NCBI GenBank assembly: GCA_937866945.1 | Contig: CALMKU010000179.1 | Location: forward strand, 1 to 39,496 | Direction of reading: 5' to 3' | DNA: 39,496 bases | From: an uncultured Tolumonas sp. | GTDB taxonomy: Bacteria > Pseudomonadota > Gammaproteobacteria > Enterobacterales > Aeromonadaceae | Shown here: positions 18,029-26,180 of the stretch, piece after piece | How positions within the stretch are numbered: the stretch's first letter is position 1 | Layout: every line of letters starts with the position of its first letter | The notes under the pieces: generated by a model | What the model was told of the DNA's origin: nothing | Seen by the model: the letters and a program-made list of their open reading frames with translations, nothing else | Databases searched by the model: none | Translations under genes and position numbers: made by a program

Positions 18029-18220
18029 CTAGATTTCAGGTAAGTTATCGCGCCAGCCGTAAAATTCACTAATGGCGTTAGATACCATCTGCTCTTCCCT
18101 TACACCAAACGGATAGCCACTTTGTACGCACATCTTTTTGGCTTCTTGGTAAGGTGAGTTGTAGCCCTCGAGGGTGTCGAATACGTGGGATTTGATCCGG
18201 GTATAGTCAACTCTTTGCAT
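18029..18220 (-). CDS. Small hypothetical protein, 63 residues
   Basis: I do not recognise this protein. Starting at ATG 18220 it has 63 residues: a basic N-terminus (MQRVDYTRIKSH), a middle with two cysteine-free helices interrupted by KKMCVQSGYPFG, and a C-terminus rich in aromatic and acidic residues (AISEFYGWRDNLPEI). There is no signal peptide or membrane segment, so it should be cytosolic. This start is chosen over an ATG 14 codons upstream because GAGGAAGAG lies directly before it. It has its own strong terminator, which supports a real transcription unit. It sits between lon and glgX on the same strand, more than 200 bases from lon. Confidence 0.65.
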   Translation of the reverse strand: MQRVDYTRIKSHVFDTLEGYNSPYQEAKKMCVQSGYPFGVREEQMVSNAISEFYGWRDNLPEI

Positions 18221-18412
18221 GGCCGCTCTTCCTCTTGCAGTAAGTACCGTTAAATTTGACAATACTTGAAATAAAAAAGTTCATTAAACAAACAGAAAAA
18301 ACGCCCCAATAGGGTACTAATGAATAACTCTAGAGAAAAAACAGAGCTATATGGGAAATACTTGTTCATTTTGTGAGCAGGATCATTGCTGAATCGAGAC
18401 ATATTGTTTAAG

Positions 18413-18443
18413 GCAAAAGAGCAGCGATAACGATCGCTGCTCT
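18413..18443 (-). terminator. Rho-independent terminator of lon
   Basis: Perfect eleven-base inverted repeat AGAGCAGCGAT/ATCGCTGCTCT around AACG, followed on the minus strand by TTTTGCC. It lies just past the lon stop. Confidence 0.85.
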
Positions 18444-18449
18444 GTTTAA

Positions 18450-20840
18450 TTATTGCACAGGAAAAAGCAGTTTTGCGACGTCACGGAACTGACTGGCAAA
18501 GTGGAAGGTTACGCCTTCTTTCACATATTCCGGCAGCTCTTCCACATCCCCCTGATTCGCTTCCGGCACGATGATTTGGTGAATACCAAGCCGTTTTGCT
18601 GCAATGACTTTTTCGCGTACCCCGCCAATGGCCAGCACATGTCCTGTTAACGTTAATTCGCCAGTGATAGCAAAACCTTTTACTGGGGGGCGGTTTAACG
18701 CTAAAGAGAGCAGGGCACTGGCCATTGTGATCCCCGCACTTGGCCCATCTTTTGGGGTCGCCCCTTCCGGTACATGCAGGTGAATGGCGGCTTTATCATA
18801 AAACTGCGGATCAGCCCCCAGCTCGCGTAAATGGCTGCTGATAAAGCTATAGGCCAGCTCTGCGGACTCTTTCATCACATCACCCAACTGGCCTGTCAGT
18901 TTAAAACTACGCCCTTGCTGGTGAACAACACTGGCTTCTATCGGCAAGGTGGCGCCACCGAGAGATGTCCATGCCAAGCCGGTGATAATGCCCACACCGC
19001 TCAGATTTTTTTCTTTACGGAATAGAGGGCTGCCTAAGTAATGTTCTAGTCCGCTGGCTTTTACATTGATCTCTTTGGCATCTTCGTTCAGCAGTTCAAC
19101 AACAGATTTGCGTACAATTTTCGCCAGCTGTTTTTCCAGATTACGGACACCTGCTTCTCGGGCATACCCATTGATGATGCCTTTTATGGCTGCATCGGTG
19201 ATCTTTAATTTACCGTTCGGTACCCCCGCGTGTTCTAACTGGCGTGGCCAGAGATGATGACGGGCAATGGCCAGTTTTTCTTCTGCCAAATAACCGGATA
19301 GGCGGATGGTATCCATACGGTCTAATAACGGCGTTGGGATCGAATCCAGCGTATTAGCCGTGCAGATAAATAGACATTTCGACAGATCAAGACGCAAATC
19401 AAGATAGTGATCGAGGAAGTTAATATTTTGCTCAGGGTCGAGTGTTTCCAGCAATGCAGAAGCCGGGTCGCCCTGGTGGCTGATACCGATCTTATCGATC
19501 TCATCAAGCATAATGACTGGGTTCATCACCTGACATTCTTTTAATGCCTGCACAATTTTCCCCGGCATCGCACCAATATAGGTGCGGCGATGCCCTTTGA
19601 TCTCAGCCTCATCACGCATGCCACCGACACTAAAGCGGAAGAATGGGCGATCTAAGCTGCTGGCAATAGAATGACCAATTGACGTTTTACCGACACCGGG
19701 TGGGCCGACCAGCAGCATAATGGCGCCACTAATGGCATTTTTATACGCACCTACCGCCAGGAATTCGATGATGCGATCTTTGACATCAGTCAGACCATCA
19801 TGGTCTTGATCCAAGATCTTGCGGGCCTTTTTCAAATCGATGCGCTGTTCTTTTTCAACGCCCCACGGCACCTGACTGATCCAGTCGAGATAATTACGCG
19901 TCACTGCATATTCAGGCGATCCGGTTTCCAGAATTTGCAGTTTTTTCAGTTCTTCATCGAAACGACTCTGTACGGCGGCCGGTATTTTTTTATCTTTCAT
20001 TCGGGCATTGAAGCCTTCTACTTCTGCCGTTTTATCGTCTTTTTCCAACCCTAATTCTTTTTGGATCACTTTCAGTTGTTCATGCAAAAAGAACTCACGT
20101 TGCCGTTCACTAATGGTTTTGTTTACTTCCTCGCGGATCTGCGTCTGCAGCTTGGCGACCTCAATCTCTTTTTTCAGGATCGCCAGCGACTTTTTCATCC
20201 GCGGGATCAGTAGCGAGGTGTCCAGTACCTCTTGTAATTCTTCGGCACTGGCAGTGGTGATTGCTGCTGCTAAATCAGCTAGTGGGGACGGATCATTTGG
20301 GCTGAAACGGTTCATATAGTGTTTCAGCTCTTCGCTGTATAACGGGTTGATCGGTAGTAACTCTTTCAATGCACCGATCAATGCCATGGCATAGGCTTTG
20401 ATTTCAGTTTCTGATTCGGCCTGATCATTCTCCATATAACGGACTTCGACCAGATAGGGTGGTTTATCAGTGAGCCAATTGATAATTTCAACCCGTTGCA
20501 CCCCTTCTGCCACGAATTGGATCTCGCCTTCACCACTGCTGGCTTGCAAAATTCGCACGGCACAGCCGGTTTTAGGAACAATATCTTTTAGTGGAATGGC
20601 GTCACTTACATCATCGCCAATACGGAAGAGGGCAACCATTTTATGCGCAGTATGGGCTACACGTTCGATAGTTTTTCCCCAAGGGTTTGCCTGGATCTGT
20701 ACCGGTAAAACTTGTGCCGGAAGGAAAGGGCGGCCTTGAATGGGAAGAATATAAAGTTGAGCTGGCCGTTCCTGACCGGGGACGATCAGACCTGTTTTTG
20801 GATGTACTTCTGCTGCTGTTGATTCGTTTTCAATGCTCAT
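18450..20840 (-). CDS. Lon-type ATP-dependent protease (second-type Lon paralogue)
   Basis: A 796-residue Lon protease. The N-terminal substrate-binding domain spans about 28-215, and a coiled-coil region with SERQREFFLHEQLKVIQKELG lies near 244-263. The AAA+ module has Walker A GPPGVGKT (379-386) and Walker B VIMLDEID (442-449). The serine protease domain has Ser701 in GPSAG and Lys744 in VREK. The 43-residue Ser-Lys spacing is the same as in E. coli Lon (679/722). The context is not the usual clpX-lon-hupB, and the extended N-terminus (ENESTAAEVHPKTGLIVPGQ) differs from classical Lon. I therefore read it as a second Lon, like the AsrA type of pseudomonads. ATG 20840 has AGGTG six bases upstream; the GTG at 20849 does not. 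Confidence 0.88.
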   Translation of the reverse strand: MSIENESTAAEVHPKTGLIVPGQERPAQLYILPIQGRPFLPAQVLPVQIQANPWGKTIERVAHTAHKMVALFRIGDDVSDAIPLKDIVPKTGCAVRILQASSGEGEIQFVAEGVQRVEIINWLTDKPPYLVEVRYMENDQAESETEIKAYAMALIGALKELLPINPLYSEELKHYMNRFSPNDPSPLADLAAAITTASAEELQEVLDTSLLIPRMKKSLAILKKEIEVAKLQTQIREEVNKTISERQREFFLHEQLKVIQKELGLEKDDKTAEVEGFNARMKDKKIPAAVQSRFDEELKKLQILETGSPEYAVTRNYLDWISQVPWGVEKEQRIDLKKARKILDQDHDGLTDVKDRIIEFLAVGAYKNAISGAIMLLVGPPGVGKTSIGHSIASSLDRPFFRFSVGGMRDEAEIKGHRRTYIGAMPGKIVQALKECQVMNPVIMLDEIDKIGISHQGDPASALLETLDPEQNINFLDHYLDLRLDLSKCLFICTANTLDSIPTPLLDRMDTIRLSGYLAEEKLAIARHHLWPRQLEHAGVPNGKLKITDAAIKGIINGYAREAGVRNLEKQLAKIVRKSVVELLNEDAKEINVKASGLEHYLGSPLFRKEKNLSGVGIITGLAWTSLGGATLPIEASVVHQQGRSFKLTGQLGDVMKESAELAYSFISSHLRELGADPQFYDKAAIHLHVPEGATPKDGPSAGITMASALLSLALNRPPVKGFAITGELTLTGHVLAIGGVREKVIAAKRLGIHQIIVPEANQGDVEELPEYVKEGVTFHFASQFRDVAKLLFPVQ

Positions 20841-20984
20841 ATCACGCACCTGTTACAGTAAATGATGATTTTAAAATAAGGTCAGGAATGCGATTTTCAA
20901 TATAAGCATAGTCAAAAACTCTAGTACAAATGCAGAGTTAGCTCAGACTGTGATGTAATGCGAAACTTAGGCTGTTGGAAATTA

Positions 20985-21029
20985 AAATCAAAAACCGTTT
21001 ATGACGCAGTTAAAACGCCACAAACGGTT
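20985..21029 (-). terminator. Terminator of the prkA-yeaH-spoVR operon
   Basis: On the minus strand AACCGTTT plus an inner TGGCG pair with CGTCA and AAACGGTT, followed by TTTGATTTT. It lies just after the spoVR stop and before lon. Confidence 0.75.
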
Positions 21030-21042
21030 GGAGTTGCTGATC

Positions 21043-22581
21043 TCAGACTGAAGCTGTTTTTTTTGTTGTGGCAATAGGAAGCACTTGCCCATCCGGGTTT
21101 TCTTGCTCTAAAACAACATCAAATTTCCAGATGTGATGCAGGTGTTTCATTACTTCCTGTGCGGAGTCAGCTAACGGAATGCGGTTGTTAGCGTAATAGC
21201 GCAAAGTAAGGGTGCGATCACCACGCAGATCAACGTTATATACCTGAATGTTGGGTTCATGTTCGCCAAGGTTATATTGCGCTGATAGTTTGTGTCGTAG
21301 CTTGCGATAACCCTCTTCGTTGTGAATCGCCGCTACTTCAATAAATTCTTTCTGATCGTCGTCTTCAATCGCAAACAGATGGAAATCGCGCATCACTTTC
21401 GGGCTTAAAAACTGGCTGATAAAACTCTCGTCTTTAAAGTTTTCCATTGCATAGTGCAAGGTATCTAACCAGTTACTTCCTGCGTAATCCGGGAACCAGG
21501 CACGATCTTCTTCCGTCGGGTTTTCGCAAATCCGGCGTAGATCCTGAAACATGGCAAACCCTAATGCATACGGGTTTATGCCGGAATAATAAGGGCTGTT
21601 ATACGGCGGTTGAGCGACTACGTTGGTGTGATTATGCAGAAACTCCAGCATAAACCGGTCACTCAGTTTTCCTTCGTCATACAAGTGATTGAGGATGGTG
21701 TAATGCCAGAAGGTCGCCCAGCCTTCGTTCATTACCTGCGTTTGTTTTTGCGGGTAAAAATACTGGCTGATTTTACGCACGATACGAATAATTTCGCGCT
21801 GCCACAGCTCCAGTAATGGGGCGTTTTTTTCCAGAAAATAGAGAATGTTTTCTTCCGGTTCAACTGGGTAGCGTTGCCCTAATAATGCGTCATCTTCCTG
21901 TTGGCGGCGTTTAGGTAGTGTGCGCCAAAGTTCATTCACCTGACTTTGCAGATATTCTTCACGACGCTTTTGCCGACGACGCTCTTCTGATAACGACAAT
22001 TTTTGCGGGCGTTTATAGCGATCGACCCCGTAACTCATGAGAGCATGACAAGCGTCTAACAGGCTTTCGACCTCATCGATGCCATATTTTTCTTCGCACT
22101 GAGTGATGTAATTACGGGCAAACACCAGATAATCAATGATGGAACTGGCATCGGTCCAGGTCTTAAACAGGTAGTTATTTTTGAAGAACGAGTTGTGCCC
22201 GTAACAGGCGTGCGCGATCACCAACGCTTGCATGGTGATGCTGTTTTCTTCCATTAAATAGGCGATACAGGGGTCGGAGTTAATGACAATTTCGTAGGCT
22301 AACCCCATCTGACCGCGTTTGTAATGTTGTTCCGTGGAGATAAATTTCTTACCAAAAGACCAGTGGTGATAACCAATCGGCATACCAACACTGGAATATG
22401 CATCCATCATCTGTTCTGCAGTAATGACTTCAATTTGGTTTGGATAGGCGCTGAGGCGGTAATGTTTTGCAACACGCGCTATCTCTTTCTGGTAAATATC
22501 CAGTAATTCAAAAGTCCAGTCTGGCCCATCGGGCAGGGTTACTCTGCTGGCCTCTTTAACCATGGCTTCGGCTTCGCTCAT
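21043..22581 (-). CDS. SpoVR family protein (YcgB)
   Basis: A 512-residue protein of the SpoVR family, close in length and sequence to E. coli YcgB (510). Characteristic stretches are FISTEQHYKRGQMGLAYEIV, HACYGHNSFFKNNYLF, VMNEGWATFWHYTILNHLYD and YNSPYYSGINPYALGF. SpoVR proteins are cytosolic and, in Bacillus, are involved in spore cortex formation. In proteobacteria they accompany PrkA and YeaH, and their activity is unknown. The ATG at 22581 is chosen because GGAGGGAG lies just before it and the N-terminus then matches YcgB. An open frame 40 codons longer overlaps yeaH and is rejected. The gap to yeaH is 13 bases, so they are cotranscribed. A terminator follows. Confidence 0.93.
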   Translation of the reverse strand: MSEAEAMVKEASRVTLPDGPDWTFELLDIYQKEIARVAKHYRLSAYPNQIEVITAEQMMDAYSSVGMPIGYHHWSFGKKFISTEQHYKRGQMGLAYEIVINSDPCIAYLMEENSITMQALVIAHACYGHNSFFKNNYLFKTWTDASSIIDYLVFARNYITQCEEKYGIDEVESLLDACHALMSYGVDRYKRPQKLSLSEERRRQKRREEYLQSQVNELWRTLPKRRQQEDDALLGQRYPVEPEENILYFLEKNAPLLELWQREIIRIVRKISQYFYPQKQTQVMNEGWATFWHYTILNHLYDEGKLSDRFMLEFLHNHTNVVAQPPYNSPYYSGINPYALGFAMFQDLRRICENPTEEDRAWFPDYAGSNWLDTLHYAMENFKDESFISQFLSPKVMRDFHLFAIEDDDQKEFIEVAAIHNEEGYRKLRHKLSAQYNLGEHEPNIQVYNVDLRGDRTLTLRYYANNRIPLADSAQEVMKHLHHIWKFDVVLEQENPDGQVLPIATTKKTASV

Positions 22582-22594
22582 GCTCCCTCCTGCT

Positions 22595-23863
22595 CTAGGC
22601 GGCTTGTTTTTTAAATAGTTCGCGGAACACCGGATAGATATCTTCCTGTTTGCGAATATTCTCCATAGCAAAATGGGGGAACTGTTTAGCCAGCTCTTCA
22701 TATTGGAACCACAGGCTTTGATGTGCCCGTGTGGTTATTTCGATGTAAGAGAAATAACGAACCCACGGCATGATTTGATCTTCCAATAACTTGCGACAAT
22801 GCGGTGAGTCATCGGCCCAGTTATCACCATCGGAAGCTTGTGCCGCGTAAATATTCCATTCATTGGCCGGATAACGGCTGTGCATTATTTCGCTCATCAA
22901 TTCCAGAGCACTGGAAACAATGGTGCCGCCGGTTTCCTGTGAATAGAAGAAGTCGTGTTCGTTTACTTCTTTCGCTTGCGTGTGGTGGCGAATAAAGACC
23001 ACCTCAACGTTTTTATAGGTTCGGGTTAAGAACAGATAGAGCAGGATATAAAAGCGTTTGGCCATATCCTTTGTTGGTTGATCCATTGAGCCGGATACAT
23101 CCATCAGACAGAACATGACTGCCTGACTGGACGGTACAGGCCGCTTAACGAAATTATTAAAGCGCAGATCGAAGGTATCGATGAAAGGAACTGCCTCGAT
23201 CCGGCGTTTCAATTCAGCAATTTCTTTTTCCAGCAACAGTCGTTCGCTGGCATCTTCTTCAGTGTTGCCCAACGCAGCTAACTGTTCTTCTAATTCGGCT
23301 AACTGGCGTTTTTTACCGGTCTGTAATGCGACGCGACGGGCCAGTGAATTTTGTAAGGAACGCACAATATTGATGTTGGTGGGCACACCATTCGCGGTGT
23401 AACCGGCACGCACATTTTTGGTTTCCACCAGTTTGGTGATCTGGTTTTTCTCCATGTTAGGGAGTTCCAGCTCGTCAAACAGCAGATCAAGATATTCATC
23501 TTTCGAAATTTCAAAGGTAAATTCATCGGCACCTTCACCGCTGTCACTGGCATCACCACTGCCGCTGCCACCTTTACCGCCACCGCCTTCCGGACGATCG
23601 ATATGTTCTCCGGTCACAAATCGGTCATTACCCGGATGTACCATTTCACGGTGCCCGCCTTTTCCTTGATGAAAAGTCGGTTCGGTGATGTCTTTGGTAG
23701 GAATGCGAATATTCTCGCCGCTTTCAATATCTTGAATGCTGCGTTTCGCCACAGCATCAGATACTGCCTTTTTGATCTGCGATTTATAGCGGCGGATGAA
23801 CCGTTGCCGGTTCACCGCACTTTTGTTTTTACCATTCAATCGTCTGTCGATGAAATGGACCAT
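22595..23863 (-). CDS. yeaH: YeaH family VWA-domain protein (DUF444)
   Basis: A 422-residue protein matching E. coli YeaH (427). It starts with [19 protein letters not shown], continues through a Gly/Ser-rich linker (about 93-112) and a coiled-coil segment (about 185-222). It ends in a von Willebrand A-like domain with the metal-site motif DVSGS at 255-259. VWA proteins often act as partners of AAA+ ATPases; here the neighbour is PrkA, whose N-terminal part is AAA+. That pairing is inference. The ATG at 23863 has GAGGAGATC upstream and gives the expected N-terminus. It is 20 bases after prkA and 13 before spoVR. Confidence 0.93.
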   Translation of the reverse strand: MVHFIDRRLNGKNKSAVNRQRFIRRYKSQIKKAVSDAVAKRSIQDIESGENIRIPTKDITEPTFHQGKGGHREMVHPGNDRFVTGEHIDRPEGGGGKGGSGSGDASDSGEGADEFTFEISKDEYLDLLFDELELPNMEKNQITKLVETKNVRAGYTANGVPTNINIVRSLQNSLARRVALQTGKKRQLAELEEQLAALGNTEEDASERLLLEKEIAELKRRIEAVPFIDTFDLRFNNFVKRPVPSSQAVMFCLMDVSGSMDQPTKDMAKRFYILLYLFLTRTYKNVEVVFIRHHTQAKEVNEHDFFYSQETGGTIVSSALELMSEIMHSRYPANEWNIYAAQASDGDNWADDSPHCRKLLEDQIMPWVRYFSYIEITTRAHQSLWFQYEELAKQFPHFAMENIRKQEDIYPVFRELFKKQAA

Positions 23864-23883
23864 AGCTTTGATCTCCTCATCCA

Positions 23884-25809
23884 CTAAGTGGATTTGCGTA
23901 CACGCAGATACCACTCGGAGAGCAGGCGAACTTGCTTGCGGGTGTAACCTTTTTCCATCATCCGTTCGACGAAGTTTTCATGTTTCTTCATCTCATCGGC
24001 AGATGTTTTGGTATTGAACGAGATCACCGGCAACAAGTCTTCGGTGTTAGAGAACATTTTCTTCTCGATCACAGCACGTAGTTTTTCATAGCTGGTCCAA
24101 TTCGGGTTCCGACCGGCATTGTTCGCACGTGCACGCAGCACGAAGTTGACAATCTCATTACGGAAATCTTTTGGATTACTAATGCCTGCTGGTTTCTCGA
24201 TTTTTTCCAGCTCGCTGTTTAATGAACTGCGGTCAAACAGCTGGCCGGTTTCAGGGTCACGATATTCCTGATCCTGGATCCAGAAATCGGCATACGTTAC
24301 ATAGCGATCGAAAATGTTCTGACCGTATTCGGAGTAAGACTCCAGATACGCGGTCTGTATTTCTTTACCGATAAATTCCACATAACGCGGAATCAGGAAG
24401 CCTTTAATGAATTCCAGATAACGATCGTGCAACTCTTGCGGGAATTGCTCACGTTCGATCTGTTGTTCCAGCACGTAGAACAGATGCACCGGGTTCGCCG
24501 CTACTTCGGTGTGGTCGAAGTTAAATACCCGCGACAAGATCTTAAAGGCAAAGCGGGTCGACAGACCGGACATGCCTTCATCAATACCCGCATAGTCGCG
24601 GTATTCCTGATAAGACTTGGCCTTCGGATCGGTGTCTTTCAGGCTTTCGCCGTTATACACCCGCATCTTCGAGTAGATGCTGGAATTTTCCGGTTCTTTC
24701 AGGCGCGACAGAATGCTGAACTGTGCCAGATATTCCAGCGTACCCGGCGCGCATTTGGCTTGCGTCAGTTCGCTGTGCATCAGCAATTTTTCGTAGATGT
24801 GCATCTCTTCCGAAACGCGCAGGCAATAAGGCACCTTGACGATATAGACGCGATCAAGGAAAGCTTCATTGTTTTTGTTATTACGGAATTGCTGCCATTC
24901 TGATTCGTTGGAATGCGCCAAAATTATGCCATCAAAGGGCAGGGCGGAAAGCCCTTCTGTGCCGTTATAGTTGCCTTCCTGAGTGGCCGTCAGTAACGGA
25001 TGCAGCACTTTGATTGGCGCTTTGAACATTTCCACAAATTCCATTAAGCCCTGATTGGCAAGGCATAATGAGCCGGAATAAGCGTAAGCATCGGCATCGT
25101 TCTGCGCATAATGCTCCAGTTTACGAATATCGACCTTACCGACCAGCGCGGAAATATCCTGATTGTTTTCATCACCCGGTTCTGTTTTGGCAATCGCAAT
25201 CTGATCCAGAATAGATGGGTAAACTTTTTCCACTTTGAATTTGCTGATATCACCACCAAATTCATGCAGACGTTTAGCAACCCAAGGTGACATGATGTTT
25301 TTCAGGTAGCGTTTGGGAATGCCATATTCCTGCTCAAGAATTTTGCCGTCTTCATTGACGTCAAACAGGCAAAATGGGTGATCGTTCACCGGAGAACCCT
25401 TGATGCGATAGATCGGTATTTTTTGCATCAAAGATTTTAATTTTTCCGCCAGCGATGATTTACCGCCCCCCACTGGGCCTAACAGATACAGGATCTGCTT
25501 CTTCTCTTCCAAGCCTTGAGCTGAATGTTTCAGGTAGGCCACGATCTGTTCGATAGCTTCTTCCATGCCGTAGAAGTCATCTTTGAACGCAGGATAACGT
25601 GACAATATGCGGTTTGAAAAAATTCGGCTGAGGCGTGGTTCCAGTGCCGTATCGACCATTTCTGGTTCACCAATAGCCAGCAACAGGCGCTCTGCAGCGG
25701 AGACATAGCAAGAACGGTCATTACGGCACAACTCCAGAAATTCCTGAAGTGTGTATTCTTCTTCTCTGGCAGCTTCGTAACGGCGTTGATAGTGATCAAA
25801 AATACCCAT
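23884..25809 (-). CDS. yeaG: PrkA family serine protein kinase / AAA+ protein (YeaG)
   Basis: A 641-residue protein nearly colinear with E. coli YeaG (644). It begins [19 protein letters not shown], has a Walker [10 protein letters not shown] at 111-119 in an AAA+ domain (about 75-380), and a C-terminal kinase-like PrkA domain ending [17 protein letters not shown]. In E. coli YeaG is a stress kinase involved in survival of prolonged nitrogen starvation. The Bacillus PrkA is described as a kinase and more recently as an ATP-dependent protease. The ATG at 25809 is supported by GGGGGAG and by the family N-terminus. It is the first gene of the prkA-yeaH-spoVR operon, behind a leader of about 165 bases and a sigma-54 type promoter. 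Confidence 0.94.
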   Translation of the reverse strand: MGIFDHYQRRYEAAREEEYTLQEFLELCRNDRSCYVSAAERLLLAIGEPEMVDTALEPRLSRIFSNRILSRYPAFKDDFYGMEEAIEQIVAYLKHSAQGLEEKKQILYLLGPVGGGKSSLAEKLKSLMQKIPIYRIKGSPVNDHPFCLFDVNEDGKILEQEYGIPKRYLKNIMSPWVAKRLHEFGGDISKFKVEKVYPSILDQIAIAKTEPGDENNQDISALVGKVDIRKLEHYAQNDADAYAYSGSLCLANQGLMEFVEMFKAPIKVLHPLLTATQEGNYNGTEGLSALPFDGIILAHSNESEWQQFRNNKNNEAFLDRVYIVKVPYCLRVSEEMHIYEKLLMHSELTQAKCAPGTLEYLAQFSILSRLKEPENSSIYSKMRVYNGESLKDTDPKAKSYQEYRDYAGIDEGMSGLSTRFAFKILSRVFNFDHTEVAANPVHLFYVLEQQIEREQFPQELHDRYLEFIKGFLIPRYVEFIGKEIQTAYLESYSEYGQNIFDRYVTYADFWIQDQEYRDPETGQLFDRSSLNSELEKIEKPAGISNPKDFRNEIVNFVLRARANNAGRNPNWTSYEKLRAVIEKKMFSNTEDLLPVISFNTKTSADEMKKHENFVERMMEKGYTRKQVRLLSEWYLRVRKST

Positions 25810-25834
25810 AGCTTCTCCCCCAATACTGAGATGA

Positions 25835-25855
25835 GTCCCATTGGTAATGGGGCTA
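25835..25855 (-). other. Hairpin in the prkA leader
   Basis: AGCCCCATT and AATGGGACT pair (one G-U) around a three-base loop, ending about 25 bases before the prkA ATG. It has no T-run, so it is not a terminator. It may stabilise the leader or affect ribosome access. Confidence 0.4.
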
Positions 25856-25986
25856 CATGCATCTGTTTCATTTGTAAGCCTAGACGACAATTTGCCAATG
25901 GTGTCAGAAAGTCTTCATAAATCCTGTAGTTGCTGACCATTAAGCAGTGCCATCTGGTACAAAAAAACACATTCCGAATATTCTGT

Positions 25987-26002
25987 AGCTATTGTTGTGC
26001 CA
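25987..26002 (-). promoter_or_regulatory. Sigma-54 type promoter of prkA-yeaH-spoVR
   Basis: Read on the minus strand: TGGCACAACAATAGCT. The -24 element TGGCAC is perfect, the -12 element TAGCT keeps the required GC, and the GG-to-GC spacing is the exact family spacing. Transcription would start about 165 bases before prkA. E. coli yeaGH is known to use sigma-54 with NtrC, which supports the call. Confidence 0.55.
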
Positions 26003-26112
26003 CTCCGACTACTGAATGTCAAAAAATAAACAAACATTTAACGACTAATAGCTATTTACGTAACGAAAAAGAAAACAGGTCAAATAATCTACTGATTTTC
26101 GATAGAAAAAGA

Positions 26113-26144
26113 TAAAAAAAAGCCACCGCAGAAGGCGATGGCTT
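26113..26144 (-). terminator. Rho-independent terminator of glgP
   Basis: On the minus strand AAGCCATCGC and GCGGTGGCTT pair around a short loop and are followed by eight T residues, about 40 bases after the glgP stop. Confidence 0.88.
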
Positions 26145-26180
26145 AGGCAATTATGAGGTTTGATTACGATTATGGTGCAA

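Larger units (their letters stand above)
25810..26180 (-). other. Intergenic region between glgP and prkA
   Basis: About 370 bases without a recognised gene. Reading the minus strand, it holds the glgP terminator, an AT-rich stretch where an activator site might be expected, a sigma-54 promoter match, and the prkA leader with a hairpin. I see no clear NtrC palindrome. Confidence 0.6.

Noticed and set aside
18300..18330. CCCC-AATA-GGG hairpin upstream of the 63-residue gene
   Set aside because: The stem is three to four pairs only, too weak to call a terminator or an operator.
22582..22701. 40-codon N-terminal extension of spoVR
   Set aside because: It overlaps yeaH and lacks a ribosome site; the internal ATG has an excellent one and matches the family start.
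24427..24903. 158-codon plus-strand open frame inside prkA
   Set aside because: It is a shadow of a strongly conserved gene on the other strand, without a ribosome site or recognisable protein.
25937..25952. A second TGGCAC on the minus strand upstream of prkA, as a sigma-54 promoter
   Set aside because: The -24 half is perfect but the -12 position reads AATG, without the required GC at the correct spacing.
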